DNA of 64,000 bases from Streptomyces sp. XM4193 (GCF_023072595.1 NZ_JALLGK010000001.1:62001-126000); one strand, 5' to 3'. Positions 9,791-18,826 are shown, numbered from the stretch's first letter. The notes: a model not told the origin generated them from the sequence alone. Made by a program: numbers and translations.

Positions 9791-10579
9791 TCAGCTCGTG
9801 CGCGTGGCGGTGTCGAACTGGCGCATGCGGTCGAGCACGCTCTCGGCGGTCGGGTCCATCAGCTGGTCGGTGAGGCGCCCGTCGGCGAGGAAGACGACCC
9901 GGTCCGCGTACGAGGCGGCCACCGGGTCGTGGGTGACCATCACGACCGTCTGGCCCCACTGCCGCACCGACTCCCGCAGGAAGCCGAGGACTTCGCCGCC
10001 CGCGCGGGAGTCGAGGTTGCCGGTCGGCTCGTCCGCGAAGACGATGTCCGGCCGGGAGGCGAGGGCGCGTGCCACCGCGACGCGCTGCTGCTGGCCGCCG
10101 GAGAGCTGTGCGGGACGGTGGGCGAGGCGTCCGGACAGACCCACCGTGGTGACGACGGTGTCCAGCCATGCCTGGTCCGCGCTGCGCCCGGCGATGGCCA
10201 GCGGCAGCGTGATGTTCTCCAGCGCGGTGAGCGTCGGCAGCAGGTTGAACGCCTGGAAGACGAAGCCGATCTTGTCCCGGCGCAGCCGGGTGAGCGCACG
10301 GTCGTTGAGGCCGGACAGCTCGGTCTCACCGACCCGGGCGCTGCCCGCGGAGATCGAGTCGAGACCCGCCATGCAGTGCATCAGCGTCGACTTGCCGGAG
10401 CCGGAGGGGCCCATGATCGCGGTGAAGCGGCCCTGCTCGAAGCCGACCGAGACGGAGTCGAGCGCGACGACGCGGGTGTCGCCCTCGCCGTAGATCTTGG
10501 TGAGCTCTGTCGCCTCCGCGGCCGAACGGGACGGCGTGTGGAGGGAGTTGGCGGTGAGGGCGGCGTACATGGCGCTCAT
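9791..10579 (-). CDS. ABC transporter ATPase (MacB/LolD type)
   Basis: This is the ATPase partner of the FtsX-type permease just downstream. It has Walker A GPSGSGKST, the Q-loop FVFQAFNLLPTLTALEN typical of the MacB/LolD class, the signature LSGGQQQR and Walker B IVFADEPTGNLDS. I start at ATG 10579 (262 residues) because GGGAG lies five bases upstream. ATG 10621 would add 14 residues but has no ribosome binding site. Confidence 0.9.
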   Translation of the reverse strand: MSAMYAALTANSLHTPSRSAAEATELTKIYGEGDTRVVALDSVSVGFEQGRFTAIMGPSGSGKSTLMHCMAGLDSISAGSARVGETELSGLNDRALTRLRRDKIGFVFQAFNLLPTLTALENITLPLAIAGRSADQAWLDTVVTTVGLSGRLAHRPAQLSGGQQQRVAVARALASRPDIVFADEPTGNLDSRAGGEVLGFLRESVRQWGQTVVMVTHDPVAASYADRVVFLADGRLTDQLMDPTAESVLDRMRQFDTATRTS

Positions 10580-10724
10580 GGAGGCTCCCGGTTGGTCGGC
10601 GGGTCGGCTGGATTCCTCCATGCTCGACCCGCCGGACCCCCGGAAACATAGGTCTCAGGTGCCGAAAACCCGGCCCGTCCAAGGTTGGGCGCCGGGCCCC
10701 GCGTACACCCTGCGACGGACCCCT

Positions 10725-10744
10725 CCTCTGCCCTTGGGCAGAGG
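10725..10744 (-). terminator. Small hairpin after the two-component operon
   Basis: An 8-bp perfect stem with a CTTG loop lies between the response regulator stop (11060) and the ABC operon start. It may end the regulator transcript. There is no U-tract. Confidence 0.4.
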
Positions 10745-10960
10745 GCCGTCCCTGCCTTCGGTCGGAGGCCGCCTCCGCCGCGCAGCCGGCCGCCCGGCGA
10801 CGTGACCGCAGGTCACAGCGCCACCCGCCGGCCCGGACGCCCACCCCGCCCGCACCGCCCCGGGGCCGGGCGCCTCGTACGCCCCGAGCGCTTCGTACGT
10901 CCCGCGCCGTACGCCGCGCCTCGTGCGCCGCCCGGGGCCGTCGGGGCGCGTCTGCGGCGT

Positions 10961-11040
10961 CCCGGGCGGGACAGGGCGGCGCCGGGCGGGACAGGGCGGT
11001 GCCGGGCGGGACAGGGCGGTGCCGGGCGGGGCGGAGGCCC
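10961..11040. repeat. 20-bp tandem repeat (three good copies and one degenerate)
   Basis: Units at 10961, 10981, 11001 and 11021 share GCCGGGCGGGACAGGGCGG. They lie immediately downstream of the response regulator stop codon. Confidence 0.85.
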
Positions 11041-11059
11041 GGCGGCGTCCCGGGCGGGG

Positions 11060-11842
11060 TCAGTCGACCAGGCCGGCCTGGTAGGCCAGGAGCGCGGCCT
11101 GCACCCTGCTCTCGGTGCCGGTCTTCTCCAGGATGGCGCTGACATGGCTCTTCACCGTGCCCGTGCCGATGCCCAGTTGGCGGCCGATGTCGCCGTTGGC
11201 GAGCCCGCGGCCGAGCAGCAGCAGGACCTCGCGCTCGCGTTCGGTCAGGCCCGTCAGGCGGTCCGCGGGCCTGTTGCCGCCGCCCGGTCCGCCGCCGGCC
11301 GGTCCACTGCCGGCCGGGGAGGCCCCGCCGCCCGCCGGTCCGCCGGTCGGCGCGGTGGCCGGTGTGCGCGAACCGCCGCGCAGCATACGGGCGATGACCG
11401 CGCCGGTGACCCCCGGCGAGAGCACCGCGTCGCCGCCCGCCGCGGCCCGTACGGCGGTGATCAGCTCCTGCGGGCCGTCGTCCTTGAGGAGGAACCCGGT
11501 CGCGCCGGACCACAGCGCCCGGGTGACGTTGTCGTCGTCGCCGAAGGTGGTGAGCATGACGACCTGCGGACGCGGATCGAGGGCCACCAGCCGTTCGATG
11601 GTGGCCAGTCCGTCGAGCACCGGCATCCGGATGTCGATCAGCGCCACATCGGGTCGGGTCTCGGCGGCGACCCGCACCGCCTCCTCGCCGTTGACCGCCT
11701 CGCCGACCACCTCGATGCCCTCGGCGTGACGCAGGATCAGCCGTACGCCGTGCCGGATCATCTCCTCGTCGTCGGCGAGGAGCACCCGGATCGGACGCGA
11801 GGCGTCGAAGGCGGGCGGTGCGGGCGCGGTCTGATCGGTCAT
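11060..11842 (-). CDS. NarL/FixJ-family response regulator
   Basis: The 260-residue product has a receiver domain with acidic pair DD (residues 24-25), phospho-acceptor Asp70 in LIDIRMP, and a conserved Lys in FLLKDD. A linker of about 35 residues rich in Gly, Pro and Ala leads to a LuxR-type DNA-binding domain (LTEREREVLLLLGRGLANGDIGRQL...VKSHVSAIL). Its ATG overlaps the kinase stop by 4 bp (ATGA), so the pair is coupled. The next genes downstream encode the MacB-type exporter, the usual target of such regulators. That link is inferred. Confidence 0.93.
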   Translation of the reverse strand: MTDQTAPAPPAFDASRPIRVLLADDEEMIRHGVRLILRHAEGIEVVGEAVNGEEAVRVAAETRPDVALIDIRMPVLDGLATIERLVALDPRPQVVMLTTFGDDDNVTRALWSGATGFLLKDDGPQELITAVRAAAGGDAVLSPGVTGAVIARMLRGGSRTPATAPTGGPAGGGASPAGSGPAGGGPGGGNRPADRLTGLTEREREVLLLLGRGLANGDIGRQLGIGTGTVKSHVSAILEKTGTESRVQAALLAYQAGLVD

Positions 11843-13593
11843 GGGGTCTCCCAGGGTGGTGTCCGCGACACCAACGGCACGATGAAACGTTCGATGTCGG
11901 CCAGTCTCTCGCCCCGGAAGCAGTAACGGGTGATCCGCAGATGGGTCGTCTCGGACTCCGCGCCCTCCGAGGAGTAGCGGTACTCCCATTCGGGCAACTC
12001 CTCGGTCCCGACCGTGGGATAGATGCAGCTGGTCACGAAGTCCGGACGCGGCGGCTCCTTGCCGGTGGCCGCGGCCCGCACCTCGGCGCTGTCGCCGAAG
12101 ACGGACTCGGTGACCTCGTCCATCGTCATCCCGAGCCGCGGATCCTCCCGCGCCACCGGCTGGTCGGCGACCCTGGCCTCCTCGACCAGCACCGCCCCGA
12201 ACAGCATCATCACCCCGACCCCGGTCAGGCCGAGCAGCCCGGTCAGCGCGGCGAGGAAGCGCCGTTGGAACCGGTCGAGGAACTGTCTGCCGCGCGAGGG
12301 GTGTGCGCCCTGCCCGCCGGCCTCGTACGCGTTCTCGTGCGGCCCGCCCCCGCCGTCCGGCCGGTCGGGGTCGCCGGTCGCGGCGTTCGGATCGGGCTCG
12401 GTGGGGATCAGCGCGGTCACCGCGAAGCCGCCGCCCGCCGTCGGCGCCGCCTCCAGCGAACCGCCGAGCAGCCCGACGCGCTCCCGCAGGCCGGGCAGCC
12501 CGCGACCCGAGCCCAGACCGGTGCTCGCCGTCGGCGGCTTGGGCGGAACACCGTTGCGGACCTCGACGTCGATCCGTTCCTCGGTGTGCCGGACGGTCAC
12601 GGCGACCCGGGCCCCGGTGGCGTACCGGTGCACATTGGTCAGGCACTCGCGCACCACCCGGTGCACCGCGCGCCGCACCGAGGCCGAACGGCTGTCCAGG
12701 TCGGGACCGTCCCAGTCGAGTTCGACCGGGATGCCGACCTGGCGCGACTCCTCGGCCAGCGCCTCGATGTCGGAACGCGTACCGGTGGTGTCGGTCAGCG
12801 CCGCCGTACCGGTGTCGCGGCTCAACGGCCCCAGCACGCCCAGGACTTCACGCAGCTCACGCATCGCGTCACCGGTCGCGCGGCGCACCACGGTGGCCTC
12901 GTCGCGCAGCTCGGGCGCCTGCTTGTCGAGCGCCATCTCCAGCCCGCCCGCGTGCAGCGAGATCAGCGACAGCCGGTGCCCGACGAGATCGTGCATCTCG
13001 GCCGCGATCCGCGAACGCTCGTGGGTGCGCGACTCGCTGTCGACCAGCCGACGGGCCTCCTCGGCCGCCGCCGCGCGCTCCTTGAGCGCCTCCAGCAGCC
13101 GGTCCTGCTGACCGGCCGCCGTACCGACGAGGCCGGGCACGATGATCGTCGTGGTGGCGAAGACCGAGCCCATGGCCAGCCCGTAGCCGTGGCCGCCCAT
13201 GCCGATCAGCGGCGCCAGTCCCGTACTGAGCACGATCAGCAGCACCGCCGAACCGAGCAGCACCAGCATCCGTCTGCGGGACGGCACCATCTGCCGGGTG
13301 GCGCCGTAGGACACCATCGCCGCGGGCAGACCGGCCGACAGCAGCACCGACAGCAGCGCGGCGATGCCGAGCAGACTGGACGCGGGAAAGCGGCGGCGGA
13401 CCACGAAGAGGCAGATGACGGCGGTACCGAGCACCAGCAGCACCGGCAGCGGAAAACCGGCACTCGCCTCGTGCACCGCCACCTCGCTCAGCGCCAGCGG
13501 TACGCCGACGCCGACCCCCTCAAGGGCCGCACGCCACCACTTCCCGCCCTGTTCGCCGGGCGCGGTGAAGGGACTTCGGATGGTGCGGGGCAT
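11839..13593 (-). CDS. HisKA_3-type sensor histidine kinase with an extra C-terminal membrane-anchored domain
   Basis: The 584-residue product has about six N-terminal membrane helices (residues 25-155), a dimerisation/phospho-acceptor helix with His201 in AEMHDLVGHRLS, an N-box ECLTNVHRYA and a G-box GLGSGRGLPGLRERV, as in NarL-partner kinases. After the kinase core (about residue 405) it continues for 180 residues with a further membrane helix (near 450-470) and a predicted outer-face domain containing two cysteines (TSCIYP and TRYCFRG). The extension is unusual and may sense the signal. The gene is coupled to the regulator gene and diverges from the small membrane protein at 13847. Confidence 0.9.
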   Translation of the reverse strand: MPRTIRSPFTAPGEQGGKWWRAALEGVGVGVPLALSEVAVHEASAGFPLPVLLVLGTAVICLFVVRRRFPASSLLGIAALLSVLLSAGLPAAMVSYGATRQMVPSRRRMLVLLGSAVLLIVLSTGLAPLIGMGGHGYGLAMGSVFATTTIIVPGLVGTAAGQQDRLLEALKERAAAAEEARRLVDSESRTHERSRIAAEMHDLVGHRLSLISLHAGGLEMALDKQAPELRDEATVVRRATGDAMRELREVLGVLGPLSRDTGTAALTDTTGTRSDIEALAEESRQVGIPVELDWDGPDLDSRSASVRRAVHRVVRECLTNVHRYATGARVAVTVRHTEERIDVEVRNGVPPKPPTASTGLGSGRGLPGLRERVGLLGGSLEAAPTAGGGFAVTALIPTEPDPNAATGDPDRPDGGGGPHENAYEAGGQGAHPSRGRQFLDRFQRRFLAALTGLLGLTGVGVMMLFGAVLVEEARVADQPVAREDPRLGMTMDEVTESVFGDSAEVRAAATGKEPPRPDFVTSCIYPTVGTEELPEWEYRYSSEGAESETTHLRITRYCFRGERLADIERFIVPLVSRTPPWETP

Positions 13594-13846
13594 GGGTCAA
13601 TTGTCACGGGCCCGACGCCGGATTCCCTGCGTCCTGAGTCGGACCCGCCCTCCGACTTTCGGGAGAGACACCCCGCGGCGGGGGTCGGCGGGGCGGCGCG
13701 GGGCGTACGGGCGGGGCGGCCCCGCCGGTCGGCGGGGGCGGAGGTCGTGCCGGGGGAGGGCGTGCGAACGCCGAATCGGGGCAGAAGATGTGAGGTCCCG
13801 TCCCGGCGGTCGCCGGACCCACCCCCCGCGCGTTCGAAGGCTTCCC

Positions 13847-14209
13847 ATGGTCGCCCTGTTTCTGTTGTTCGGCTTCACGGTGATGGCCGTGGTGTATCTG
13901 ATGCTGGCGGTGATCGGTTTCCGCGGCTCGGTGGCCGACCGCTTCCTGGGGTTCGAGATCCCCGAAGCGGTCTGTGCCGACCGGCAGTTGCTCGCTCGCG
14001 CGCACAGCCTGGTCGCCTTCTGGTGCACCGGCGCGGCAGCGCTGAGCGCGGCCCCGCTGCTGCCGCTCTACCGGGTGATCGTCGACCCGGACGGCGGCGA
14101 GCTGGACCTGCTGCCGCTGGCCGTACTGGCCGCGTATCTGCTCGTGGTGGCGGTGATCGGCGGCTACCCGTTCGAAAAGATCAAACAACTCGCCACCCAA
14201 GCCGGCTGA
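13847..14209 (+). CDS. Small membrane protein of unknown function
   Basis: The 120-residue product has three hydrophobic segments (residues 2-24, about 50-72 and 88-107) and ends in a short basic tail. GAAGG six bases before ATG 13847 supports the start. It looks like the conserved hypothetical membrane proteins of Streptomyces, but I recognise no named family. It diverges from the two-component operon. Confidence 0.75.
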   Translation: MVALFLLFGFTVMAVVYLMLAVIGFRGSVADRFLGFEIPEAVCADRQLLARAHSLVAFWCTGAAALSAAPLLPLYRVIVDPDGGELDLLPLAVLAAYLLVVAVIGGYPFEKIKQLATQAG

Positions 14210-14837
14210 GCGCCCCACCCTCGACCCCGACCCACTTCCGGCTGCCGGCAGCTCGGCAGAACCGGCGCGACCGTATCGGCCACCGGTGCCGTGCGGCCCG
14301 TGCCTCGGCATCGTGAACGCACCCCGGCCGGCTCTTCGGCACGAGCCGTGCGTTCGACACGCACACGGCGCAGTACCAACTCCGGCGGTGGCGAGTGCGG
14401 CGCGTGGCGGCGCAGAGAAGCAGGACGGTGGTGCACGGGGCTGAAGAGCCGAGCGGTGTGCAACTCGCCTGCGGGCGACCCCGGTTGGTGTGCCAGCGCG
14501 GCGGTGGGTGTGTTCCGCCGCCGCCGCGCTGGCGGCTGGGGGGTGGCGAACTCCTAAGCCTGAGCTCGTTATTGCTCATTCTGCACAGGAACCACCGGTA
14601 AGAACAGGCAAGATGCACACGGAATCCGTGGCCGGTCCGACCGCGCCTCGGCACCGACCGGGCGCGGGCGGACGCGCGCACGAGATCGGGAGGGGGAGGC
14701 GGGCGCCTGCCGGAGACCCGCGCACGAGGCGTAGCGTGCGACACGACGGGACGGGTCTCACGACCTGCGTGGGGCGCGTACGCCCGTGCCTCGCACCCGG
14801 CCCGTTCCCTCAGCCACGAACCGCGGACCGACCTGCG
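14210..14837. other. Long intergenic region, no gene recognised
   Basis: A perfect 12-bp inverted repeat CCAGCGCGGCGG (14493-14504) and CCGCCGCGCTGG (14521-14532) may end transcription from the left. An AT-richer patch at 14555-14620 could hold a promoter, but I cannot assign elements. Open frames on both strands here have Arg/Pro-rich translations typical of shadows. Confidence 0.5.
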
Positions 14838-14922
14838 CCCGTACGTTCCGCGGATCGACCGCCCACCGCCCGTACGTTCCGCAGCCCGACCGCCCGTACG
14901 TTCCGCAGCCCGTACGTTCCGC
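14838..14922 (+). repeat. Four copies of a 14-bp repeat before the aminotransferase gene
   Basis: CCCGTACGTTCCGC occurs exactly at 14838-14851, 14869-14882, 14893-14906 and 14909-14922. The last copy ends 18 bases before the GTG start. Each copy has GTAC at its centre. The cluster is either a regulatory array or simple expansion of a palindrome-rich word. Confidence 0.9.
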
Positions 14923-14940
14923 CGTGAAAGGACGTGTTCC

Positions 14941-16053
14941 GTGTCCGCTTCGTATGCCGACCACTTCGACGCCCCGGCCGGTTATCTCGACTTCGCGCGT
15001 TTCGGCCCGCCGTCCCGGGAGGCGGTCGCCGCGCTCGCGCGGGCGGCGGAGGAGTCGGCGCGTGCCGACCACACCACCGTGAACGGGCTGATGGAGGCCG
15101 AGCGCCGGGCGCGGCAGGCCGCTGCCCGGTTGGCGGGCAGCGACGTCGAGCACACCGTGCTGCTGCCCAACACCTCGACCGGCCTCTTCCACGCCGCGCT
15201 CGGGGTGCGCGCGGGCACGGTGCTGGTGTCGCGCACCGAGTTCCCGTCCAACCACTACCCGTGGCGCCGCGCGGCGGAGCTGGGGCGGAGCACAGCGCGC
15301 TGGCTCGAACCGGGGCCCGGCGGCGGCGTGACACCGGAACTGGTCCGCGCCGCGCTCACCGACGACGTGGTGGCGCTCTCGGTCAGCGCGGTGGACTTCC
15401 GCACCGGTTTCCGGGTCGATCTCGCCGCGCTCCGCGAGGTGATCGGTCCGGACCGGCTGCTGATCGTGGACGCCATCCAGGGGTTCGGGGTCGCGGCGAT
15501 GCCGTGGGAGGTGGCGGACGTGGTGGTCACGGGCGGGCAGAAGTGGCTTCGCGCCGGCTGGTCCACCGGTTTCGCCGTCCTCTCCGACCGCGCGCTGGAA
15601 CTTCTTGAGCCGGTGCTCACCGGGTGGACCGGAGTCGAGGACGTCGCCCGTTTCGACGGCGAGGAGCACCCGCCCGCCCCGAACGCGGGCCGCTGGTCGA
15701 TCACCAATCTCAGCCCGGTGACGGCCGCCTCATTCGTCGCGGCCCTGGAAGTGGTGGAGCGGTACACCGTGCCGGCGATCGAGGCGGCAGTCTCCGCCCG
15801 TATCACCGAACTCACCGACACGGTGCGGGAGTACGGCGCCCAGCTGCTCTCCCCGACCGACCCGGCGCACCGGGCGGGCATCCTCTCCTTCACCCTCCCC
15901 GGCCACCAACCGGCCCGCGTCGCCGAGGCGTTGCACGCCGAAGGCGTCACGCCGACCGTGCGCGCCGACTCGCTCCGGCTCTCCCCGCACGCCTCCACCC
16001 CGCCGACGGTCGTCGAGCAGGTGGCCAAAGCCCTTGCGTCACTGCGCAGTTGA
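14941..16053 (+). CDS. Class V aminotransferase (PLP-dependent)
   Basis: The 370-residue product has the fold-type I pattern of class V enzymes. It has the TVLLPNTSTGLFHAAL phosphate-binding region, SxVDFRTG, the cofactor aspartate Asp177 in LIVDAIQG and the Schiff-base lysine Lys201 in TGGQKWLRAGWSTG. The family includes kynureninase-like, isopenicillin-epimerase-like and cysteine-desulfurase-like enzymes, and the true substrate cannot be told here. AAAGGA eight bases before GTG 14941 supports the start. The gene appears to be a single transcription unit, convergent with the glutamine amidotransferase gene. Confidence 0.88.
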   Translation: MSASYADHFDAPAGYLDFARFGPPSREAVAALARAAEESARADHTTVNGLMEAERRARQAAARLAGSDVEHTVLLPNTSTGLFHAALGVRAGTVLVSRTEFPSNHYPWRRAAELGRSTARWLEPGPGGGVTPELVRAALTDDVVALSVSAVDFRTGFRVDLAALREVIGPDRLLIVDAIQGFGVAAMPWEVADVVVTGGQKWLRAGWSTGFAVLSDRALELLEPVLTGWTGVEDVARFDGEEHPPAPNAGRWSITNLSPVTAASFVAALEVVERYTVPAIEAAVSARITELTDTVREYGAQLLSPTDPAHRAGILSFTLPGHQPARVAEALHAEGVTPTVRADSLRLSPHASTPPTVVEQVAKALASLRS

Positions 16054-16103
16054 CCCACCCCAACCGACCGTGAGTCGTGTGCCCCGCACGCACGCTGCTG
16101 CTG

Positions 16104-16153
16104 GCGCTCACCGGTGCGGGGCGCTCACCGGTGCGGAGCGCTCACCGGTGCGG
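16104..16153. repeat. Three 16-bp repeats at 17-bp spacing between convergent genes
   Basis: GCGCTCACCGGTGCGG occurs at 16104-16119, 16121-16136 and 16138-16153. Each unit has the short palindrome CACCGGTG, so the array can fold into hairpins and may serve as the shared terminator of the genes ending at 16053 and 16159. Confidence 0.85.
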
Positions 16154-16158
16154 CGGTG

Positions 16159-16905
16159 TCAGCCGACGGTCGGGCTGCGGCGCCCGGCGGCGTACGTGTG
16201 CACCACTGCCGCGAAGTTGGCCACCAACTGCCGGGCGGCGCGGGCGCTTTCGGGCTCGGCCTGCTCCGCCCTCGCGCGCAGCGCGTCCAGGTCGAGGCCC
16301 TCCTCCGTCAGCGCGCTCTCGTCCCACTGGGCCAGTCGGGCGGCGTCCACCTCGGGGTGGAACTGCACACCCCACGCCCGGTCGCCCACCCGGAACGCCT
16401 GCACCGGACATGCCTCGCTGCGTGCCAAGTGCACCGCCCCCGGCGGGAGTTCGGTGATCTGGTCACGGTGGTTCTGGATCACGGGGAAGTGCGCGGGCAG
16501 GTCGTTCAGGAGTTCGTCCTCCTTCGCCTCGCCGAGAAGCTGCACCGAACACGAGCCGCGCTCAGGGGTGCCGTGGCTGCTCGCCGCCGTACCGCCCCGC
16601 GCGACCGCCAACAGCTGCGCGCCCAGGCAGATGCCCAGCAGCGGTACGCCCTCGTCGACGGCATGACGGGCCAGAGCGCGCTCGCGCGCCAACCAGGGCC
16701 GCCGCAGGTCGTCGTCCGGCATGAAGCCGCCGCCGAGCAGCACCGCGCCGTCGTAGCCGTCCGCGGCCGTGGGTACGTCGGGTCCCTCGACCTCTTCGCA
16801 GGTCACGCCCTCCTCGGCGAGCCAGGGCAGCAGGCGCCGAGGCGCACTGCCCTCGGAGTTGCGGACGACGAGCACACGCGGTGACGGCGAGAGGCCGGCG
16901 GTCAT
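16159..16905 (-). CDS. Class I glutamine amidotransferase domain protein (GMP synthase-like)
   Basis: The 248-residue product is a stand-alone class I amidotransferase. The nucleophile is Cys93 in LGICLGAQLLA, and the catalytic His183 and Glu185 lie in VQFHPEVD. Residues 10-90 form the usual alternating fold with the LLGGGFMPDD oxyanion region. Such proteins release ammonia from glutamine or hydrolyse gamma-glutamyl compounds, and the partner is unknown. GGAGGA seven bases before ATG 16905 is a clear start signal. Confidence 0.9.
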   Translation of the reverse strand: MTAGLSPSPRVLVVRNSEGSAPRRLLPWLAEEGVTCEEVEGPDVPTAADGYDGAVLLGGGFMPDDDLRRPWLARERALARHAVDEGVPLLGICLGAQLLAVARGGTAASSHGTPERGSCSVQLLGEAKEDELLNDLPAHFPVIQNHRDQITELPPGAVHLARSEACPVQAFRVGDRAWGVQFHPEVDAARLAQWDESALTEEGLDLDALRARAEQAEPESARAARQLVANFAAVVHTYAAGRRSPTVG

Positions 16906-16957
16906 TTCTTCGTCCTCCGAGAACACGGGGCCAGGGCCAACCGACCCTAGTACGGGG

Positions 16958-17009
16958 CACGTCCCCGGAGACGGGTCACGTCCCCGGAGCACGGCGTACG
17001 TCCCCGGAG
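16958..17009. repeat. Three copies of ACGTCCCCGGAG in a divergent promoter region
   Basis: The word ACGTCCCCGGAG occurs with starts at 16959, 16978 and 16998, spaced 19-20 bp. This places the copies on nearly the same helix face. They sit between the divergent starts at 16905 (amidotransferase) and 17193 (PAP2), where a regulator could bind. Confidence 0.75.
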
Positions 17010-17192
17010 ACGACGCACCGGCCGGGGCCGGGTCGCTTCGCGCCGGGGACCGCGGGTGCGCCGGGAGCGCGGGAAGCGTCCCGTACAGTGTTCCGCCCCC
17101 GCCCCGCGATTGCCGCGGCGGCTCGTCCCAGCCGGGTGCGGCAGAGCGCTGCGACAGACGGGCCGCGACCGACCGACCCCTGGAGTCACCGG

Positions 17193-18023
17193 ATGACGGG
17201 CAGCGATACCTCCCCCAACGCCCCGTCCGAACCTGGTTCCTCACCCGCCTCACCGCCCCGGGACGCACCGCTCACCGCCACAGGTGCGTCGGCCTCGCCG
17301 GGGGCGTCGTCGGGTGCGGGCGGTGGCTTCGGCGCTCGCGTCGCCCAGTGGTTCGCCGAGCCTGCGGGAAAGGCCGCGGCCGTACTGATCGCCGGGGCGG
17401 CAGCGGTGATGGCCCTGGTCACCGCAGGCTGGCAGCCACTGCTGCGCGCGGACCGGCACCTCGCCGCTCAGCTGCACCAACTGGCTCTGGAACACGACGG
17501 ATTGACACGTGCCAACCGGATCCTCACCGACTGGTTCTGGGACCCGTGGACGATGCGGGCTCTGCTTCTGGTCGCCGTGATCCTGCTCTGCGCGCGGGGG
17601 CAGCGGTACCTCGGCCTGTGGGTGGCGGGAACCAGCGCGCTGGAGTGGGGAGGACGAACGGCCCTGCGTTTCGCGCTGGGACGCGAGCGGCCGGTGTGGG
17701 AGCACCCCGTGGACTCGGCCTCTCTCCACGCCCTCCCCTCGGGCCACGCGATGACCGCCGCCGCGAGCGGAGTGCTCCTGCTGTGGCTGGCGCGCCGGTC
17801 CCAAGTGGCCCGTGTGTGGTGGGTGTTGGCCGTCGTCGTGGCCGCGGTCTCCGTCATCGGCGTCTGCTTCACCCGGATGTTCCTCGGCGTCCACTGGCCG
17901 ACGGACACGCTGGCCGGAGCGCTGCTCGGCACCGGTGTCGCCTGTGCGTCGATCGCGACTTGGACGATCGTCACCCGGCACGGCCCGGGCCCCTCCGACC
18001 GCACCGCCGCACCCGGCCGCTGA
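17193..18023 (+). CDS. PAP2-superfamily membrane phosphatase
   Basis: The 276-residue product has a Pro/Ser/Ala-rich cytoplasmic start (residues 1-50), five or six membrane helices and the three PAP2 signature regions: RFALGRERP, LPSGH with catalytic His, and TRMFLGVHWPTD with the second His and Asp. Members dephosphorylate lipid phosphates such as undecaprenyl pyrophosphate or phosphatidic acid. The substrate is not fixed by sequence. TGGAG seven bases before ATG 17193 supports the start over the longer open frame. Confidence 0.9.
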   Translation: MTGSDTSPNAPSEPGSSPASPPRDAPLTATGASASPGASSGAGGGFGARVAQWFAEPAGKAAAVLIAGAAAVMALVTAGWQPLLRADRHLAAQLHQLALEHDGLTRANRILTDWFWDPWTMRALLLVAVILLCARGQRYLGLWVAGTSALEWGGRTALRFALGRERPVWEHPVDSASLHALPSGHAMTAAASGVLLLWLARRSQVARVWWVLAVVVAAVSVIGVCFTRMFLGVHWPTDTLAGALLGTGVACASIATWTIVTRHGPGPSDRTAAPGR

Positions 18024-18650
18024 CAACACGCCCATTCCGCTCCCGGGCCACGACCGTCCACAATCATCCCCTCGACGGGCGCACTGGGGGCCGCGCGGAA
18101 TTCCGCGAGCCCGGAAACAACGAAGAACCCCGCCCCAATTCCCCAACAACACTCTCCCCGCACCGAATTCACCGACCCCCTTCACCGACCCCCGGCGGAA
18201 ACACCGACGGCCGCGGCGCGAGATTCCGACTTGCCCCCGACCCGACCCCGACCCGACCGCATCCGGGCGGCGCCACAGCGCCCCACAACAGCGCTCCGCC
18301 CGATCCGCCCACTTCTCGCGCTTCACGGACCGAATCACCTCCTGATGATCACCCGCCCCCGGGCGTCCGATCACCTTCGGTAATCGCAACCAAGGCCGTA
18401 CCGCGACCGCGACCGACGGTGCGCCACCGACACCGGTGATCTTTACTACACCGCACGGAACTTGACGTCGCACTTGTGACTTGTGAACGGGCGCGCGCAA
18501 AGACCCTGCAATACATCACTTTTCGCCAGTACCACCCAAACCTCCACCCGAGCACTCTCCCGCAATGTCATGAAACGCGAACTTCTGCACTCCGAGCCAC
18601 CGACACAGACCCCGGCCGGGCCGACCGGATCAAGCTGTTAACGTGCCGAC
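18024..18650. other. Long intergenic region before the symporter, possible leader or small RNA
   Basis: No protein gene is evident. From about 18435 to 18600 the base composition is clearly AT-richer than the neighbouring genes, with TTGACG near 18461 and the direct repeat CTTGTGA(C)TTGTGA after it. This suggests promoter activity that would feed the U-tract terminator at 18657. The transcript in between would be an untranslated leader or a small RNA. Confidence 0.45.
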
Positions 18651-18656
18651 GGTTTG

Positions 18657-18682
18657 CAGACTCAAAGGGTCTGTCTTTTTTA
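18657..18682 (+). terminator. Intrinsic terminator with U-tract upstream of the symporter gene
   Basis: CAGACTC (18657-18663) pairs with GGGTCTG (18667-18673, one G-T pair) around an AAA loop and is followed by TCTTTTTTAT. This is a textbook Rho-independent terminator 145 bases before the symporter start. It either attenuates the symporter transcript or ends a small RNA. Confidence 0.75.
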
Positions 18683-18826
18683 TGTACGCCCCGGCGCCGG
18701 AGTTCGCGTCGCCGGGACGGAGCCTCCCCGGTCGCCGACCGCGCTACGGGGTGTGTTCGCAGCCGGGTCGGCGGCCCGATCACGGCTGCCTGCCGGGCTC
18801 CACAAATCCAAAGGGAGGTGGCGCGT

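Larger units (their letters stand above)
10580..11059. other. Intergenic region with hairpin and 20-bp tandem repeats
   Basis: It contains the leader of the ABC operon, a small hairpin CCTCTGCC/GGCAGAGG (10725-10744), and three near-identical 20-bp units plus a degenerate fourth (10961-11040) directly after the response regulator gene. No gene is visible. Confidence 0.6.

Noticed and set aside
14181..14744. 187-codon minus-strand frame
   Set aside because: The translation is Arg/Pro/Cys-rich without family pattern, and it overlaps the end of a good gene.
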